A stretch of DNA of 64,000 nucleotides. Source: Chryseobacterium soli. GTDB lineage: Bacteria > Bacteroidota > Bacteroidia > Flavobacteriales > Weeksellaceae. Under the pieces are notes generated by a model, which ran no database searches, was not told the DNA's origin, and worked only from the letters and a program-made list of their open reading frames with translations. Of the stretch, positions 54,232-62,127 are shown piece after piece. The stretch spans positions 147,208 through 211,207 of the forward strand of contig NZ_JPRH01000007.1 in the NCBI RefSeq assembly GCF_000737705.1, read 5' to 3'. The translations under genes were made by a program, and so were the position numbers. Every line of letters begins with the position of its first letter. Within the stretch, counting starts at the first letter, position 1.

Positions 54232-54450
54232 ATGAAAATTCCAGTATTATTAATGGCAAGTTTATTAGCGGTAGGAGTCTCCGGACAGACTTCAAAACCA
54301 GGGAGTAAAAATGTAAAGAAGCCGGTGAAAAAGGTAAAAAAAACACAAGTAGCCCAATCTCCGAAGACGGTGCCTGTAAAACCTGCTAAATTTAAAGATA
54401 GTCTTACTAGAGGTAATTCACATTACTGTCCGGCTTGTGGGATGGGATAG
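54232..54450 (+). CDS. Candidate MNIO precursor peptide with Sec signal and C-terminal CPACGMG
   Basis: The 72-residue peptide (ATG 54232; ATG 54226 adds two residues) has a hydrophobic signal peptide (1-19, ending VSGQ). A Lys/Pro/Val-rich linker with KNVKKPVKKVKKTQ follows. The C-terminal end is RGNSHYCPACGMG, with its only two Cys three residues apart. The stop lies 2 bases before the ATG of a DUF692/MNIO enzyme, so the pair is translationally coupled. MNIO enzymes modify Cys in precursor peptides. Secreted MNIO substrates (bufferins) are known to carry Sec signals and bind copper. The product here is inferred, as no modified residue can be read from DNA. Confidence 0.7.
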   Translation: MKIPVLLMASLLAVGVSGQTSKPGSKNVKKPVKKVKKTQVAQSPKTVPVKPAKFKDSLTRGNSHYCPACGMG

Positions 54451-54452
54451 GT

Positions 54453-55547
54453 ATGGGAAAGCCATTACTAGGATTGTCAATGATGGCAGAAACAGAGTTT
54501 GTTTCTGCGGTTTTGCCGGTGATGCAGACCAATTCTATTGAAGTATTAGAGTGGTCTTTTGATACTTTTTACCATACAGAAGAACCCGAATGGCTCAGTG
54601 AACTTCTTGATTTTTATGCTGAAAGTAACCGTCTTATCGGGCATGGTGTTTATTATTCGCTCTTTGATGCACGTTGGACGGGCAGGCAGGAAATGTGGCT
54701 TGAGCAATTAAAAAAGGAAACCCAAAAAAGGAATTACAATCATATTACTGAGCATTTTGGCTTTATGAATACGGATAATTTTCATCAGGGTGTTCCATTG
54801 CCTGTTTCTTTGAATTCAAAAACATTGCAGGTAGGAAAAGACAGAATAAATAGATTGCAGGATGCGGTAGATATTCCGATAGGGATTGAAAATCTTGCTT
54901 TTTCTTTCTCTATAGACGACGTTAAAGAACAGGGAGAATTTATTCATAAGCTGATCGAAGATATTGATGGCTTTATAATTCTGGATATCCATAACCTTTA
55001 TTGTCAAGCCTGTAATTTTGAAACGGATATCTGGGAGCTTATTCAATTATATCCTTTGGAAAAGGTGAAAGAAATTCATCTGTCAGGAGGAAGCTGGCAA
55101 AAAAGTGCATATGGAAGAAATCCAGTCCGGAGAGATACCCATGATGATTCAATTCCGGAGGAGATATTTGCCATAATACCCCAAATTTTTTCCCAATGTA
55201 CCCACCTTGAATACGTGATCGTTGAAAGACTTGGTCATACCATCAAAACTCAAAAAGAAAAACAATGTTTTTTTAATGATTTTAATAAGGTTAAAGAAAT
55301 AATTGATGCTTCAGATGATCGGTTGGATAACAAAAAAGTATGGCATAAAAAAGAGATCAATCTTTCGGCACCTGTTGAAGATTTGTTTTTATATGAAGAT
55401 CAAACAAAACTGACTAAACTGCTGTTTGATGCTGTTGATGAAACAGCTATCAAAAGGGAACGATTTCATTATTTTGAGCCTGAGAAATGGGATTTAGAAA
55501 TGATTAATACAGCGCAGGCTATTATTAAAAAATGGAATCCTTATTAA
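54453..55547 (+). CDS. DUF692 multinuclear non-heme iron oxidative enzyme (MNIO)
   Basis: The 364-residue TIM-barrel protein has the DUF692 metal-ligand blocks: IGHGVYYSL (H64), ITEHFGF (E100, H101), GIENLAF (E146, N147), LDIHNLYCQA (D178, H180, N181), EIHLSGGSW (H209), RRDTHDDSIPEE (D228, H230) and IVERLG (E258). MbnB, TglH and ChrH of this family oxidise Cys in ribosomal peptides using two or three irons. The barrel ends near residue 290. A further 75 residues, rich in charged residues and helices, have no DUF692 counterpart and may replace the separate partner protein. I use ATG 54453; the longer frame overlaps the precursor. Confidence 0.85.
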   Translation: MGKPLLGLSMMAETEFVSAVLPVMQTNSIEVLEWSFDTFYHTEEPEWLSELLDFYAESNRLIGHGVYYSLFDARWTGRQEMWLEQLKKETQKRNYNHITEHFGFMNTDNFHQGVPLPVSLNSKTLQVGKDRINRLQDAVDIPIGIENLAFSFSIDDVKEQGEFIHKLIEDIDGFIILDIHNLYCQACNFETDIWELIQLYPLEKVKEIHLSGGSWQKSAYGRNPVRRDTHDDSIPEEIFAIIPQIFSQCTHLEYVIVERLGHTIKTQKEKQCFFNDFNKVKEIIDASDDRLDNKKVWHKKEINLSAPVEDLFLYEDQTKLTKLLFDAVDETAIKRERFHYFEPEKWDLEMINTAQAIIKKWNPY

Positions 55548-55590
55548 GTCTGTTGAATAGAACCTACGAAACATCACAAAATAAAAAATA

Positions 55591-56082
55591 ATGAAAATGA
55601 CAACAGTATTTTTATTGATCACGGCAGTGCTTACAGCGTTGATTGCCGGACTTTTTTATGCATATTCATGCTCAGTAGTGCTAGGGCTCGGAAAGCTTTC
55701 AGATCTGGAATATCTTAAAGCTATGCAAAGTATCAATCGGGAAATTCTGAATCCTGTATTTTTTATAAGTTTTATGGGGACAGCCGTACTTCTGCCTGTT
55801 TCCACTTTCTTATTCCGTGGAAATAATCCCACTTTTATCTTTTTGCTGATCGCTTCAATTGCTTACCTGGTCGGTGTTTTTGGGGTTACTGTATTCGGAA
55901 ATGTTCCACTGAATGATATGTTGGATCAATTTAATATTAATAATTCAACGAATGATTTAATAAGTCAAATGCGTGAAAATTTTGAAAACAGATGGAATTT
56001 TTTAAACAATATAAGAACTGTTTTTTCAGTAATCAGCATATTTTTAGTGATTTGCGCCTGTATTTGGAATAAGGAAGTCTAG
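55591..56082 (+). CDS. DUF1772 (anthrone oxygenase-like) membrane protein
   Basis: The 163-residue protein has four hydrophobic segments (about 5-25, 55-75, 80-100, 140-160). The DUF1772 pattern is present: an N-terminal GLFYAYSCSVV, then YLKAMQSINREILNPVFF and FGNVPLNDML. Family members are membrane proteins of uncertain activity. It starts 43 bases after the MNIO stop with no terminator between, so it may be co-transcribed, but no known MNIO pathway includes this family. A long perfect hairpin follows. Confidence 0.8.
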   Translation: MKMTTVFLLITAVLTALIAGLFYAYSCSVVLGLGKLSDLEYLKAMQSINREILNPVFFISFMGTAVLLPVSTFLFRGNNPTFIFLLIASIAYLVGVFGVTVFGNVPLNDMLDQFNINNSTNDLISQMRENFENRWNFLNNIRTVFSVISIFLVICACIWNKEV

Positions 56083-56094
56083 GAAGAAAATATC

Positions 56095-56141
56095 ACATCC
56101 GTATAAATACTGAATTACAAATTACGTATTTATACGGATGT
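56095..56141. terminator. 16-bp perfect inverted repeat after the DUF1772 gene
   Basis: ACATCCGTATAAATAC (56095-56110) and GTATTTATACGGATGT (56126-56141) are exact complements with a 15-base loop, 12 bases after the stop. There is no T run after it, so it may protect the 3' end or be part of a palindromic repeat. Confidence 0.6.
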
Positions 56142-56256
56142 ATGAATAAAGTTTTATACAGATCTTTACGTCAGTAATAACACAAGGGAATTTAAGTATT
56201 TAAAGGCTCTTGCTGCAAAAGCTAACTAATAACCACAAAGCTCAAATTCTACAAAA

Positions 56257-56284
56257 AAGGCAGCCCCTAAGAGCTGCCTTTCTT
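56257..56284 (+). terminator. Terminator-like hairpin
   Basis: AAGGCAGC (56257-56264) and GCTGCCTT (56273-56280) are exact complements with an 8-base loop, followed by TCTTATG. It may end the MNIO-DUF1772 transcript. The sequence before it resembles the 53053 region. Confidence 0.6.
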
Positions 56285-56311
56285 ATGTTGATTAAATTAA
56301 ATTTTAGGTCG

Positions 56312-56449
56312 TTATGTACAATTTTACATGTATTGTCATTCCGACGAAGGAGGAATCTCATTCATAGATTAGATTCTTCATTTCACTTCGTTGCATTCAG
56401 AATGACAGCAGAACAAATAGAAAATGAAGCCTAGTGTAAAATTATATAT
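56312..56449 (-). repeat. MITE-like dispersed repeat, copy B (inverted)
   Basis: Reverse-complemented, it matches the copy at 18081-18216 almost throughout: CTGTCATTCTGAATGCAACG, GAAGTGAAATGAAGAATCTA, and CCTCCTTCGTCGGAATGACA. Its ends TTATGTACAATTTTACA and TGTAAAATTATATA are inverted repeats. It lies between converging genes (DUF1772 and rpe). Confidence 0.85.
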
Positions 56450-56460
56450 TCTTGCCAATT

Positions 56461-57111
56461 TTAAATCTTTAAAAGCTCAATCATTCTTTCCGGACTTTCT
56501 GCTGAAAATACTGCATTTCCTGCCACCAAAACGTCGGCTCCGGCATCAAAAAGTTTAGAAGCATTATCAAGGTTTACCCCACCATCAATTTCAATAAGCG
56601 CTGTTGAATTATTGCTTAAAATCAGATCTTTTGTTTCAGCTATTTTTTTGTAGGTGTTTTCAATAAATTTTTGTCCGCCAAATCCCGGATTTACACTCAT
56701 TAGCAATACAAGATCTACATCAGCGATAATATCTTCAAGCATTAAAACCGGAGTGGAAGGGTTTAAAACAACCCCCGCTTTAGCTCCTCTGTTTTGGATA
56801 TGATGAATCGTTCTGTGAAGATGGGTGCATGCCTCATAATGTACAGAAATAAGATCTGCTCCATGGTTGATGAATTCATCGATATATTTGTCCGGTTCTA
56901 CAATCATTAAGTGAACATCAACAAATTTTTTGGCGTGCTGCTGAACAGTCTTCATCACAGGAAAACCGAAAGAGATGTTAGGAACAAATCTGCCGTCCAT
57001 TACATCAATATGGAACCAGTCGGCCTGGGACTCATTCAGCATTTCAATGTCTCTTTGCAGATTCCCAAAGTCTGCAGATAATAGGGAAGGAGCAATCAGC
57101 TTAGTTTTCAT
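56461..57111 (-). CDS. rpe: Ribulose-phosphate 3-epimerase
   Basis: The 216-residue cytosolic TIM barrel interconverts ribulose 5-phosphate and xylulose 5-phosphate. Signatures are LIAPSLLSADFGNL (with the catalytic-Ser/Asp region), HIDVMDGRFVPNISFG, VDVHLMI, SVNPGFGGQKF and EIDGGVN. It is the link from the xylose pathway product to the rest of the pentose phosphate pathway, though it is a housekeeping gene far from the xylan locus. Confidence 0.95.
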   Translation of the reverse strand: MKTKLIAPSLLSADFGNLQRDIEMLNESQADWFHIDVMDGRFVPNISFGFPVMKTVQQHAKKFVDVHLMIVEPDKYIDEFINHGADLISVHYEACTHLHRTIHHIQNRGAKAGVVLNPSTPVLMLEDIIADVDLVLLMSVNPGFGGQKFIENTYKKIAETKDLILSNNSTALIEIDGGVNLDNASKLFDAGADVLVAGNAVFSAESPERMIELLKI

Positions 57112-57129
57112 TTTTACTTTTTATACTTA

Positions 57130-57215
57130 ATATTAGATTTCAGATTGAAGATGTCAGATCTAGACTTTCAGTTTTACGAATAGTTTAATCTGATATCTAG
57201 TGTCTGGCATCTCCA
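57130..57215. repeat. Low-complexity TCAGAT/ATCTGA repeat
   Basis: The spacer between rpe and the M42 gene contains AGATTTCAGATTGAAGATGT, CAGATCTAGAC and ATCTGATATCTAGTGTCTGG. It is similar to 18256-18299. No other content is seen. Confidence 0.5.
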
Positions 57216-57217
57216 GC

Positions 57218-58291
57218 TTAATGATATTTCAATTTCATTTCCGGTTTGATCTCCAGCAGTGTTTCGTAGATAAGGTTAATCACATTGCTTACATCCTCTT
57301 TAGAGACCATTTCTACTGTAGTGTGCATATAGCGTAAAGGTAAAGAAATTAATGCACTCGGTACTCCGCCGTTAGAGTGAGCGAAGGCATCCGTATCTGT
57401 TCCCGTGGCTCTGCTGGCCGCAGCTCTCTGAAAAGGTATTTTCTTTGTCTTTGCGGTGTTGATGATCAATTCTCTGATCGTATGATGAACACTTGGGGCA
57501 AAGAAAACAACCGGTCCGTCACCACATTTTTGGTCACCTTCTTTTTTCTTTTCGATCATTGGTGTCGTAGTGTCATGGGTAACGTCTGTTACAATAGCAA
57601 TATTAGGCTTTATGGTATCGGCAATCATGTCGGCACCATATAAACCTACTTCCTCCTGAACGGAATTGGTGATGTACAGACCAAATGGAATTGTTTTTTT
57701 GTTTTCCTTTAAAAGTCGGGCCACTTCAGCGATCATAAAACCTCCGATTCTGTTGTCCAAAGCTCTGCAGACAAAATAACGGTCGTTCATTTCGAAGAAT
57801 TCATCAGGGTAAGTGATCATGCAGCCTACGAAAATACCCATTTCCTCCACTTCCTCTTTGGTGATGGCACCACAGTCTATAAAGATATTCTCAATCTTAG
57901 GGGTAGGTTCGTTTTGATTGGATCTTGTATGAATGGCCGGCCATCCGAACACGCCCTTTACAATTCCTTTTTCACCGTGAATATGAACCACTTTTGAAGG
58001 GGCGATGGTCTGATCAGAGCCTCCATTTCGGATTACATAGATCAATCCGTCATCAGTAATGTAATTTACGTACCATGAGATCTCATCGGCATGTGCTTCA
58101 ATCACTACTTTAAATTCGGCATCGGGATTGATTATCCCATAGCATGTTCCGTAATGATCTACTTCAATTTTGTCTACATAGGGTCTGATGTAATCCATCC
58201 AGATTTCCTGTCCTTTGTGTTCATAACCGGTTGGAGATGAAGTGTTTAAATATTTTTCTAAAAATTTTAAAGATTTCTTTTCAAATTTCAT
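57218..58291 (-). CDS. M42-family metallopeptidase
   Basis: The 357-residue cytosolic aminopeptidase belongs to the M42 (glutamyl aminopeptidase/TET) family, which forms large tetrahedral complexes. The metal and catalytic segments are visible: EAHADEIS (metal His, catalytic Asp), DNRIGGF, SVQEEVGLYGA (catalytic Glu), VTDVTHDT and the late His in RYMHTTVEM. It trims N-terminal residues from short peptides. Divergent from the DUF4294 gene with only about 50 bases between the starts. Confidence 0.92.
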   Translation of the reverse strand: MKFEKKSLKFLEKYLNTSSPTGYEHKGQEIWMDYIRPYVDKIEVDHYGTCYGIINPDAEFKVVIEAHADEISWYVNYITDDGLIYVIRNGGSDQTIAPSKVVHIHGEKGIVKGVFGWPAIHTRSNQNEPTPKIENIFIDCGAITKEEVEEMGIFVGCMITYPDEFFEMNDRYFVCRALDNRIGGFMIAEVARLLKENKKTIPFGLYITNSVQEEVGLYGADMIADTIKPNIAIVTDVTHDTTTPMIEKKKEGDQKCGDGPVVFFAPSVHHTIRELIINTAKTKKIPFQRAAASRATGTDTDAFAHSNGGVPSALISLPLRYMHTTVEMVSKEDVSNVINLIYETLLEIKPEMKLKYH

Positions 58292-58342
58292 AAAAAGGAA
58301 TGATTTTTGCGTTTAATTTTTGTTATTATAAGTGTAAAAATA

Positions 58343-59047
58343 ATGAATTTTAGTAAAATTATCTGTCTTTTTATTTTCTTTTTTGGAGTCAGTGTTTTTG
58401 GACAAAAAGATTCTGTAGAGGCAAAACCTCTTGATCAGTATCCGGCTGGATCTTTGAAAGTAGATGAATTTGGCAATAGATATTATTATGACGAACAGCA
58501 AAAAGTCAAGATCTATGAGGTCAATGGTGAGCCTGTCGTTGTTTTGGATGAGTTGGTATTGATCAACAAACCCAAATTCAATAATCAGCTGGATAAAAAT
58601 TACTACTATTTCCTTAATAAAAAGCTGTACAGAGTATATCCCCTGTTTGTTGCTGCACTACAACAGTACAGAGATATCCAGAAAGATATGGATGATATGG
58701 ACAGCAAAGCCAAGCGGAAATTCGTGAGAGAAAGACAGAATATGCTGGCCGATCAATACGAAAAGCAATTACGCGATCTGACGACTACCGAAGGACAGGT
58801 TTTTGCAAAGCTTATGAACAGAGCAACCGGCAAAAATGTATATGAAATCATAAAGGAGCTTAGAGGCGGATGGAGCGCCTTCTGGTGGAATGTAAAAGGA
58901 AAGATGGCGGATATTGATTTAAAAGACCAATACGACCCTCATAAGAACAGAACTGATGAATTTGTTGAATCTCTGCTTCAGTCTAACTGGAATTCAGGAT
59001 ATCTTCAGCCTTATCCCGGTGCCAATGATTTTAAAATCAAGAAATAA
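58343..59047 (+). CDS. Exported DUF4294 protein
   Basis: The 234-residue protein has a signal peptide (about 1-20, ending VFGQ). The DUF4294 region follows, recognisable from YYYFLNKKLYRVYPLFVAAL, MDSKAKRKFVRERQ and LMNRATGKNVYEIIKELRGG. It occurs throughout Bacteroidota, and function is unknown. I choose ATG 58343 for the signal peptide; an upstream in-frame start at 58307 adds an unlikely stretch. A strong terminator follows. Confidence 0.85.
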   Translation: MNFSKIICLFIFFFGVSVFGQKDSVEAKPLDQYPAGSLKVDEFGNRYYYDEQQKVKIYEVNGEPVVVLDELVLINKPKFNNQLDKNYYYFLNKKLYRVYPLFVAALQQYRDIQKDMDDMDSKAKRKFVRERQNMLADQYEKQLRDLTTTEGQVFAKLMNRATGKNVYEIIKELRGGWSAFWWNVKGKMADIDLKDQYDPHKNRTDEFVESLLQSNWNSGYLQPYPGANDFKIKK

Positions 59048-59056
59048 TCATAAATA

Positions 59057-59090
59057 AAATTCCTGTAAGATCTCTTACAGGAATTTTTCT
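59057..59090. terminator. Bidirectional terminator between converging genes
   Basis: AAATTCCTGTAAGA (59057-59070) and TCTTACAGGAATTT (59073-59086) are exact 14-base complements with a 2-base gap, followed by TTCTTTT. It ends the DUF4294 message and overlaps the end of the Nudix gene on the other strand. Confidence 0.85.
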
Positions 59091-59491
59091 TTTAATTTAT
59101 CAAATACGATTTGATCTATCGGGAGTGGAAAAGGGTTATCCGGTCTATCGATATCAATCCATTCTGTTTTTTCGATGCAGGGATCCATGATAATGAAGTC
59201 TTCTTCATTCAGGATATTCACCATATAATATATAGTAAGCAGTTGTTCATTTTCGCGAAAACGGGAAACCAAAAAGCTTTCCTGTGTATAAAGATGTTCT
59301 ACAATATCTACTTTTACGTTAAGCTCTTCATCGAATTCGCGGTGCAGACATTCCAGAACTCCTTCTCCGAATTCCAGCCCGCCGCCGGGAAATTTCATTA
59401 AAGCTTCGCCTGCATATTCTTCAAACAATGTCAATACTTTTTTGTCCTTTACCGCACAGGCATACACTCGGATGTTAATCTTATCTATCAT
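59075..59491 (-). CDS. Nudix hydrolase
   Basis: The 138-residue protein carries a near-complete Nudix box, GGLEFGEGVLECLHREFDEE, with the catalytic REFDEE intact. The final Gly of the consensus is Asn (ELNV). It should hydrolyse a nucleoside diphosphate linked to another group; the substrate is unknown. Unlike the regulator at 1604-2335, the catalytic glutamates are present, so enzymatic activity is likely. Confidence 0.87.
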   Translation of the reverse strand: MIDKINIRVYACAVKDKKVLTLFEEYAGEALMKFPGGGLEFGEGVLECLHREFDEELNVKVDIVEHLYTQESFLVSRFRENEQLLTIYYMVNILNEEDFIIMDPCIEKTEWIDIDRPDNPFPLPIDQIVFDKLKEKFL

Positions 59492-59584
59492 ATATATAAT
59501 GGTATTTGTAAAGCTAAAATAGGGAAATACTTAAGAGTATAAAAGCGTATTCGTGAATTTATGGTTGCATTGATGCATCAAAAT

Positions 59585-60259
59585 CTACATTTTCATAGCA
59601 TTAATCATTTCTCTTTTTCCGGGTGGTCCCTGCTTTTTCTCAACATTGAAATTAAGCTCCTGAAGGATTCTTCTCACGCTTCCTTTTGAAGAGTAAGTTG
59701 TTAACAGTCCGTTAATATCCATCTTATCAGAAACCATTTCAAATAATGGTTTTTCCCACAGATCAGGCTGTACTCTTGCCCCGAAACAGTCATAATAGAC
59801 CAGGTTGATTTTAGGTAAGTCTATGTCTTTCAGGGAGAAAAAGTCACATTGAATCTTTTTAAGGTTAAACCCTTTAATAATTTCCACTGATTTTTCCCAT
59901 TCTGACTGATGAATTTTTTGATACATATTTTTGAATTCCGGGTTGTCAAAAAGATCAAAATAGGCCAGTTCGTTAATTTCCGATTCATTTATAGGGTACT
60001 TTTCGAGCGTAAAATAGTTGATGACATGATTTTTGTCAGTTTTTAAATATTCATTAATTGTAACCAAAACATTCAAACCTGTTCCAAAACCGAGTTCTAA
60101 AATATTAATTTCGCAATCATTTATTATATTTAGTCCATTTTTAATAAACACGTGTTCCGCTTCCTGCAGCGCTCCATGATGAGAATGATAGTTTTCATTT
60201 AATTCATTGATAAACAATGTTTTACTACCGTCGTTTGTGGTCTTAATTTCTCTTTTCAA
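59585..60259 (-). CDS. mnmD: tRNA 5-(methylaminomethyl)-2-thiouridine methyltransferase MnmD-like
   Basis: The 224-residue protein has the MnmD phrase ENYHSHHGALQEAEHVFI (about 22-39), the SAM-binding motif ILELGFGTGLNV (about 54-65) and NLVYYDCFGARVQPDLW. It methylates the wobble uridine of certain tRNAs and lacks the FAD domain of fused MnmC. The start is a TTG at 60259: no in-frame ATG lies upstream before a stop, and TAAATTTG on the minus strand (60280-60273) gives a short leader to it. Confidence 0.88.
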   Translation of the reverse strand: MKREIKTTNDGSKTLFINELNENYHSHHGALQEAEHVFIKNGLNIINDCEINILELGFGTGLNVLVTINEYLKTDKNHVINYFTLEKYPINESEINELAYFDLFDNPEFKNMYQKIHQSEWEKSVEIIKGFNLKKIQCDFFSLKDIDLPKINLVYYDCFGARVQPDLWEKPLFEMVSDKMDINGLLTTYSSKGSVRRILQELNFNVEKKQGPPGKREMINAMKM

Positions 60260-60272
60260 GCTATTTTTTTGT

Positions 60273-60319
60273 CAAATTTACTCCAAAATTTTTATATTTA
60301 GAAAATTATGTTAAATTTG
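60273..60319. promoter_or_regulatory. Divergent promoters for mnmD and ilvE
   Basis: TAAATTTG is present on the minus strand at 60280-60273 (for mnmD) and on the plus strand at 60312-60319 (for ilvE, 25 bases before its ATG). Both match TAnnTTTG. No -33 TTG is clear for either. Confidence 0.55.
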
Positions 60320-60344
60320 TAGAACATCATAAAAAATTTTAGAA

Positions 60345-61418
60345 ATGATAATTCAAAAAACTGAAAACTCCAGAATTTCTACATTCGACCCAAATAATTT
60401 TTCATTCGGGGATACTTTCATCGATCATATGATCATATGTGAGTACGAGAATGGAAAATGGGGTGACGTAAAATTAGTTCCTTATGGTCCATTACAATTT
60501 ACGCCTGCTATGATGGGGGTAAACTACGGACAGGCTTGTTTTGAAGGTATGAAAGCCTATAAAGACAAGGACGGACAGGTTTTCCTTTTCAGGCCTGAAA
60601 AGAATTTTGAGCGTATCAATAAATCAGCTAAGCGTCTGGCTATCCCTGAAGTTACTGAAGAAATGTTTTTGGACGGGTTGAAAGCACTGGTAGATTTAGA
60701 TAGAGCATGGATCCCGCAAGGTGAGGGGATGTCATTATATCTGAGACCATTGATTTTTGCAACAGAAGAAGTTCTTAAAGCCAGGGTTTCTAATAAATAT
60801 ATGTTTGCTATCGTAGCATCGCCTGCGAAAAGCTATTATACAGAGCCTGTTTCTGTGAAAATTTCTGATCATTATTCAAGAGCGGCAAGTGGTGGTGTAG
60901 GTTCGGCTAAAGCAGCTGGAAACTATGCAGCCTCTTTCTATCCTACACAATTGGCTATCGAAGAAGGGTATGAGCAGATTATCTGGACGGATGATGCTAC
61001 TCATGAGTATTTCGAGGAAAGTGGTACAATGAACGTTTTCGTTAGAATCAACGATACGATCTATACGCCTCCTACATCTGAAAAGATTTTAGATGGTGTT
61101 ACAAGAGACAGTTTTATTCAATTGGCTAAGAAAAGAGGAATTGAAGTAAAAGTTGAACCTATCGCGGTAAAAGACGTAGTAGCAGCTCAAAAGAACGGAA
61201 CTTTGAAAGAAGTTTGGGGAGTGGGAACTGCTGTAGTAACGACTATTTTCCAGGCTTTAGGATATAACGGTGATAAACTGGCTTTACCTTCACTTTCTGA
61301 CGAAGAAAGCTATGCAGCCATCCTTAAAAGTGATCTGGTAAATCTTCAGAACAATCTTTCCGAAGATACTTTCGGATGGAGAGTATTGGTTGAAAAACAA
61401 GTACTGGAAACAGTTTAA
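60345..61418 (+). CDS. ilvE: Branched-chain amino acid aminotransferase
   Basis: The 357-residue PLP enzyme performs the last step of Leu, Ile and Val synthesis and the first of their breakdown. The PLP Lys is in GSAKAAGNYAAS (K189). MMGVNYGQACFEGMKAY, LYLRPLIFAT and EESGTMNVFV are class IV aminotransferase blocks. The length and the GGVGSAK context match the group II enzymes close to eukaryotic BCAT. It has its own promoter and a strong terminator. Confidence 0.95.
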   Translation: MIIQKTENSRISTFDPNNFSFGDTFIDHMIICEYENGKWGDVKLVPYGPLQFTPAMMGVNYGQACFEGMKAYKDKDGQVFLFRPEKNFERINKSAKRLAIPEVTEEMFLDGLKALVDLDRAWIPQGEGMSLYLRPLIFATEEVLKARVSNKYMFAIVASPAKSYYTEPVSVKISDHYSRAASGGVGSAKAAGNYAASFYPTQLAIEEGYEQIIWTDDATHEYFEESGTMNVFVRINDTIYTPPTSEKILDGVTRDSFIQLAKKRGIEVKVEPIAVKDVVAAQKNGTLKEVWGVGTAVVTTIFQALGYNGDKLALPSLSDEESYAAILKSDLVNLQNNLSEDTFGWRVLVEKQVLETV

Positions 61419-61440
61419 TTGTACTCCATACATTACAATA

Positions 61441-61480
61441 AAAAGACCGGTAGGATATTTTCCACCGGTCTTTTGTTTTT
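61441..61480 (+). terminator. Rho-independent terminator of ilvE
   Basis: AAAAGACCGGT (61441-61451) and ACCGGTCTTTT (61464-61474) are exact complements, with GG/CC pairing inside the loop, then GTTTTT. It lies 22 bases after the ilvE stop. Confidence 0.9.
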
Positions 61481-61614
61481 CGGGAAGAAGTAACTCATTT
61501 GGAAATTAAAATATGAAGTATGGGATCTTATGATGTCTGTTCTGAAGATTTAAAGTAATATCCGCATGAATAATTTCTGAATATTCTCCGAAATCCGTAT
61601 TTTCGCAAAAGTTT

Positions 61615-62127
61615 ATGAAAAAAATACTCTTCATATCAGCAGTAAGCCTTTTGAGTTGTAACAGAAGTGCCCAACAAACCCATCCTCCTGTAGGCGGGGT
61701 TCTGAGCCAGAAAGATCTGGACGTTTCTAAAAATAGAATGCGGAATCTTAATTCGCAGGAAAGAAGTCAGATCCAGGAATGGGCAAATGCACAGCCTGTA
61801 AAGTATTATACCACACAGCTTAACTACTGGGTAACTGCAGAAAATTTTGACAAAAGAGAAAGGAGACCGGATAATTCCACGATTTCTTACTCTTACGATC
61901 TGTATGATTTTGATCAGACCAAGATCTACGATCAGTCTTTTGAAAGGAGAGATGCCAAATTCGGGCACTTTGATGAACTGAAAGCAGTAGAGAATGCTTT
62001 GCGTTTTATACATGATGGGGAGGAAGTTACGCTTTTGGTACCGTCTTCTCTGGCCTACGGTACGTACGGAGATGAGAAGAAAATAGATAACGACATACCA
62101 TTGATCATAAAATTAAAAGCTCTATAA
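61615..62127 (+). CDS. FKBP-type peptidyl-prolyl isomerase lipoprotein, GldI-like
   Basis: The 170-residue lipoprotein (LLSC, Cys15) has an FKBP-like C-terminal domain (about 60-170, with DGEEVTLLVPSSLAYGTYG). It resembles the gliding-motility protein GldI, a lipoprotein isomerase needed for gliding and type 9 secretion in flavobacteria. Some isomerase-site residues are not conserved. It is followed with no gap (TAAATG) by another PPIase, so the two form an operon for folding exported proteins. Confidence 0.8.
   Translation: MKKILFISAVSLLSCNRSAQQTHPPVGGVLSQKDLDVSKNRMRNLNSQERSQIQEWANAQPVKYYTTQLNYWVTAENFDKRERRPDNSTISYSYDLYDFDQTKIYDQSFERRDAKFGHFDELKAVENALRFIHDGEEVTLLVPSSLAYGTYGDEKKIDNDIPLIIKLKAL

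Noticed and set aside
55591..56082. DUF1772 protein as an essential part of the MNIO pathway
   Set aside because: It is close enough for co-transcription, but no known MNIO system uses this family and nothing in the sequence links it to the peptide.
56210..56434. 74-codon frame after the DUF1772 gene
   Set aside because: Most of it is the MITE-like repeat copy B.
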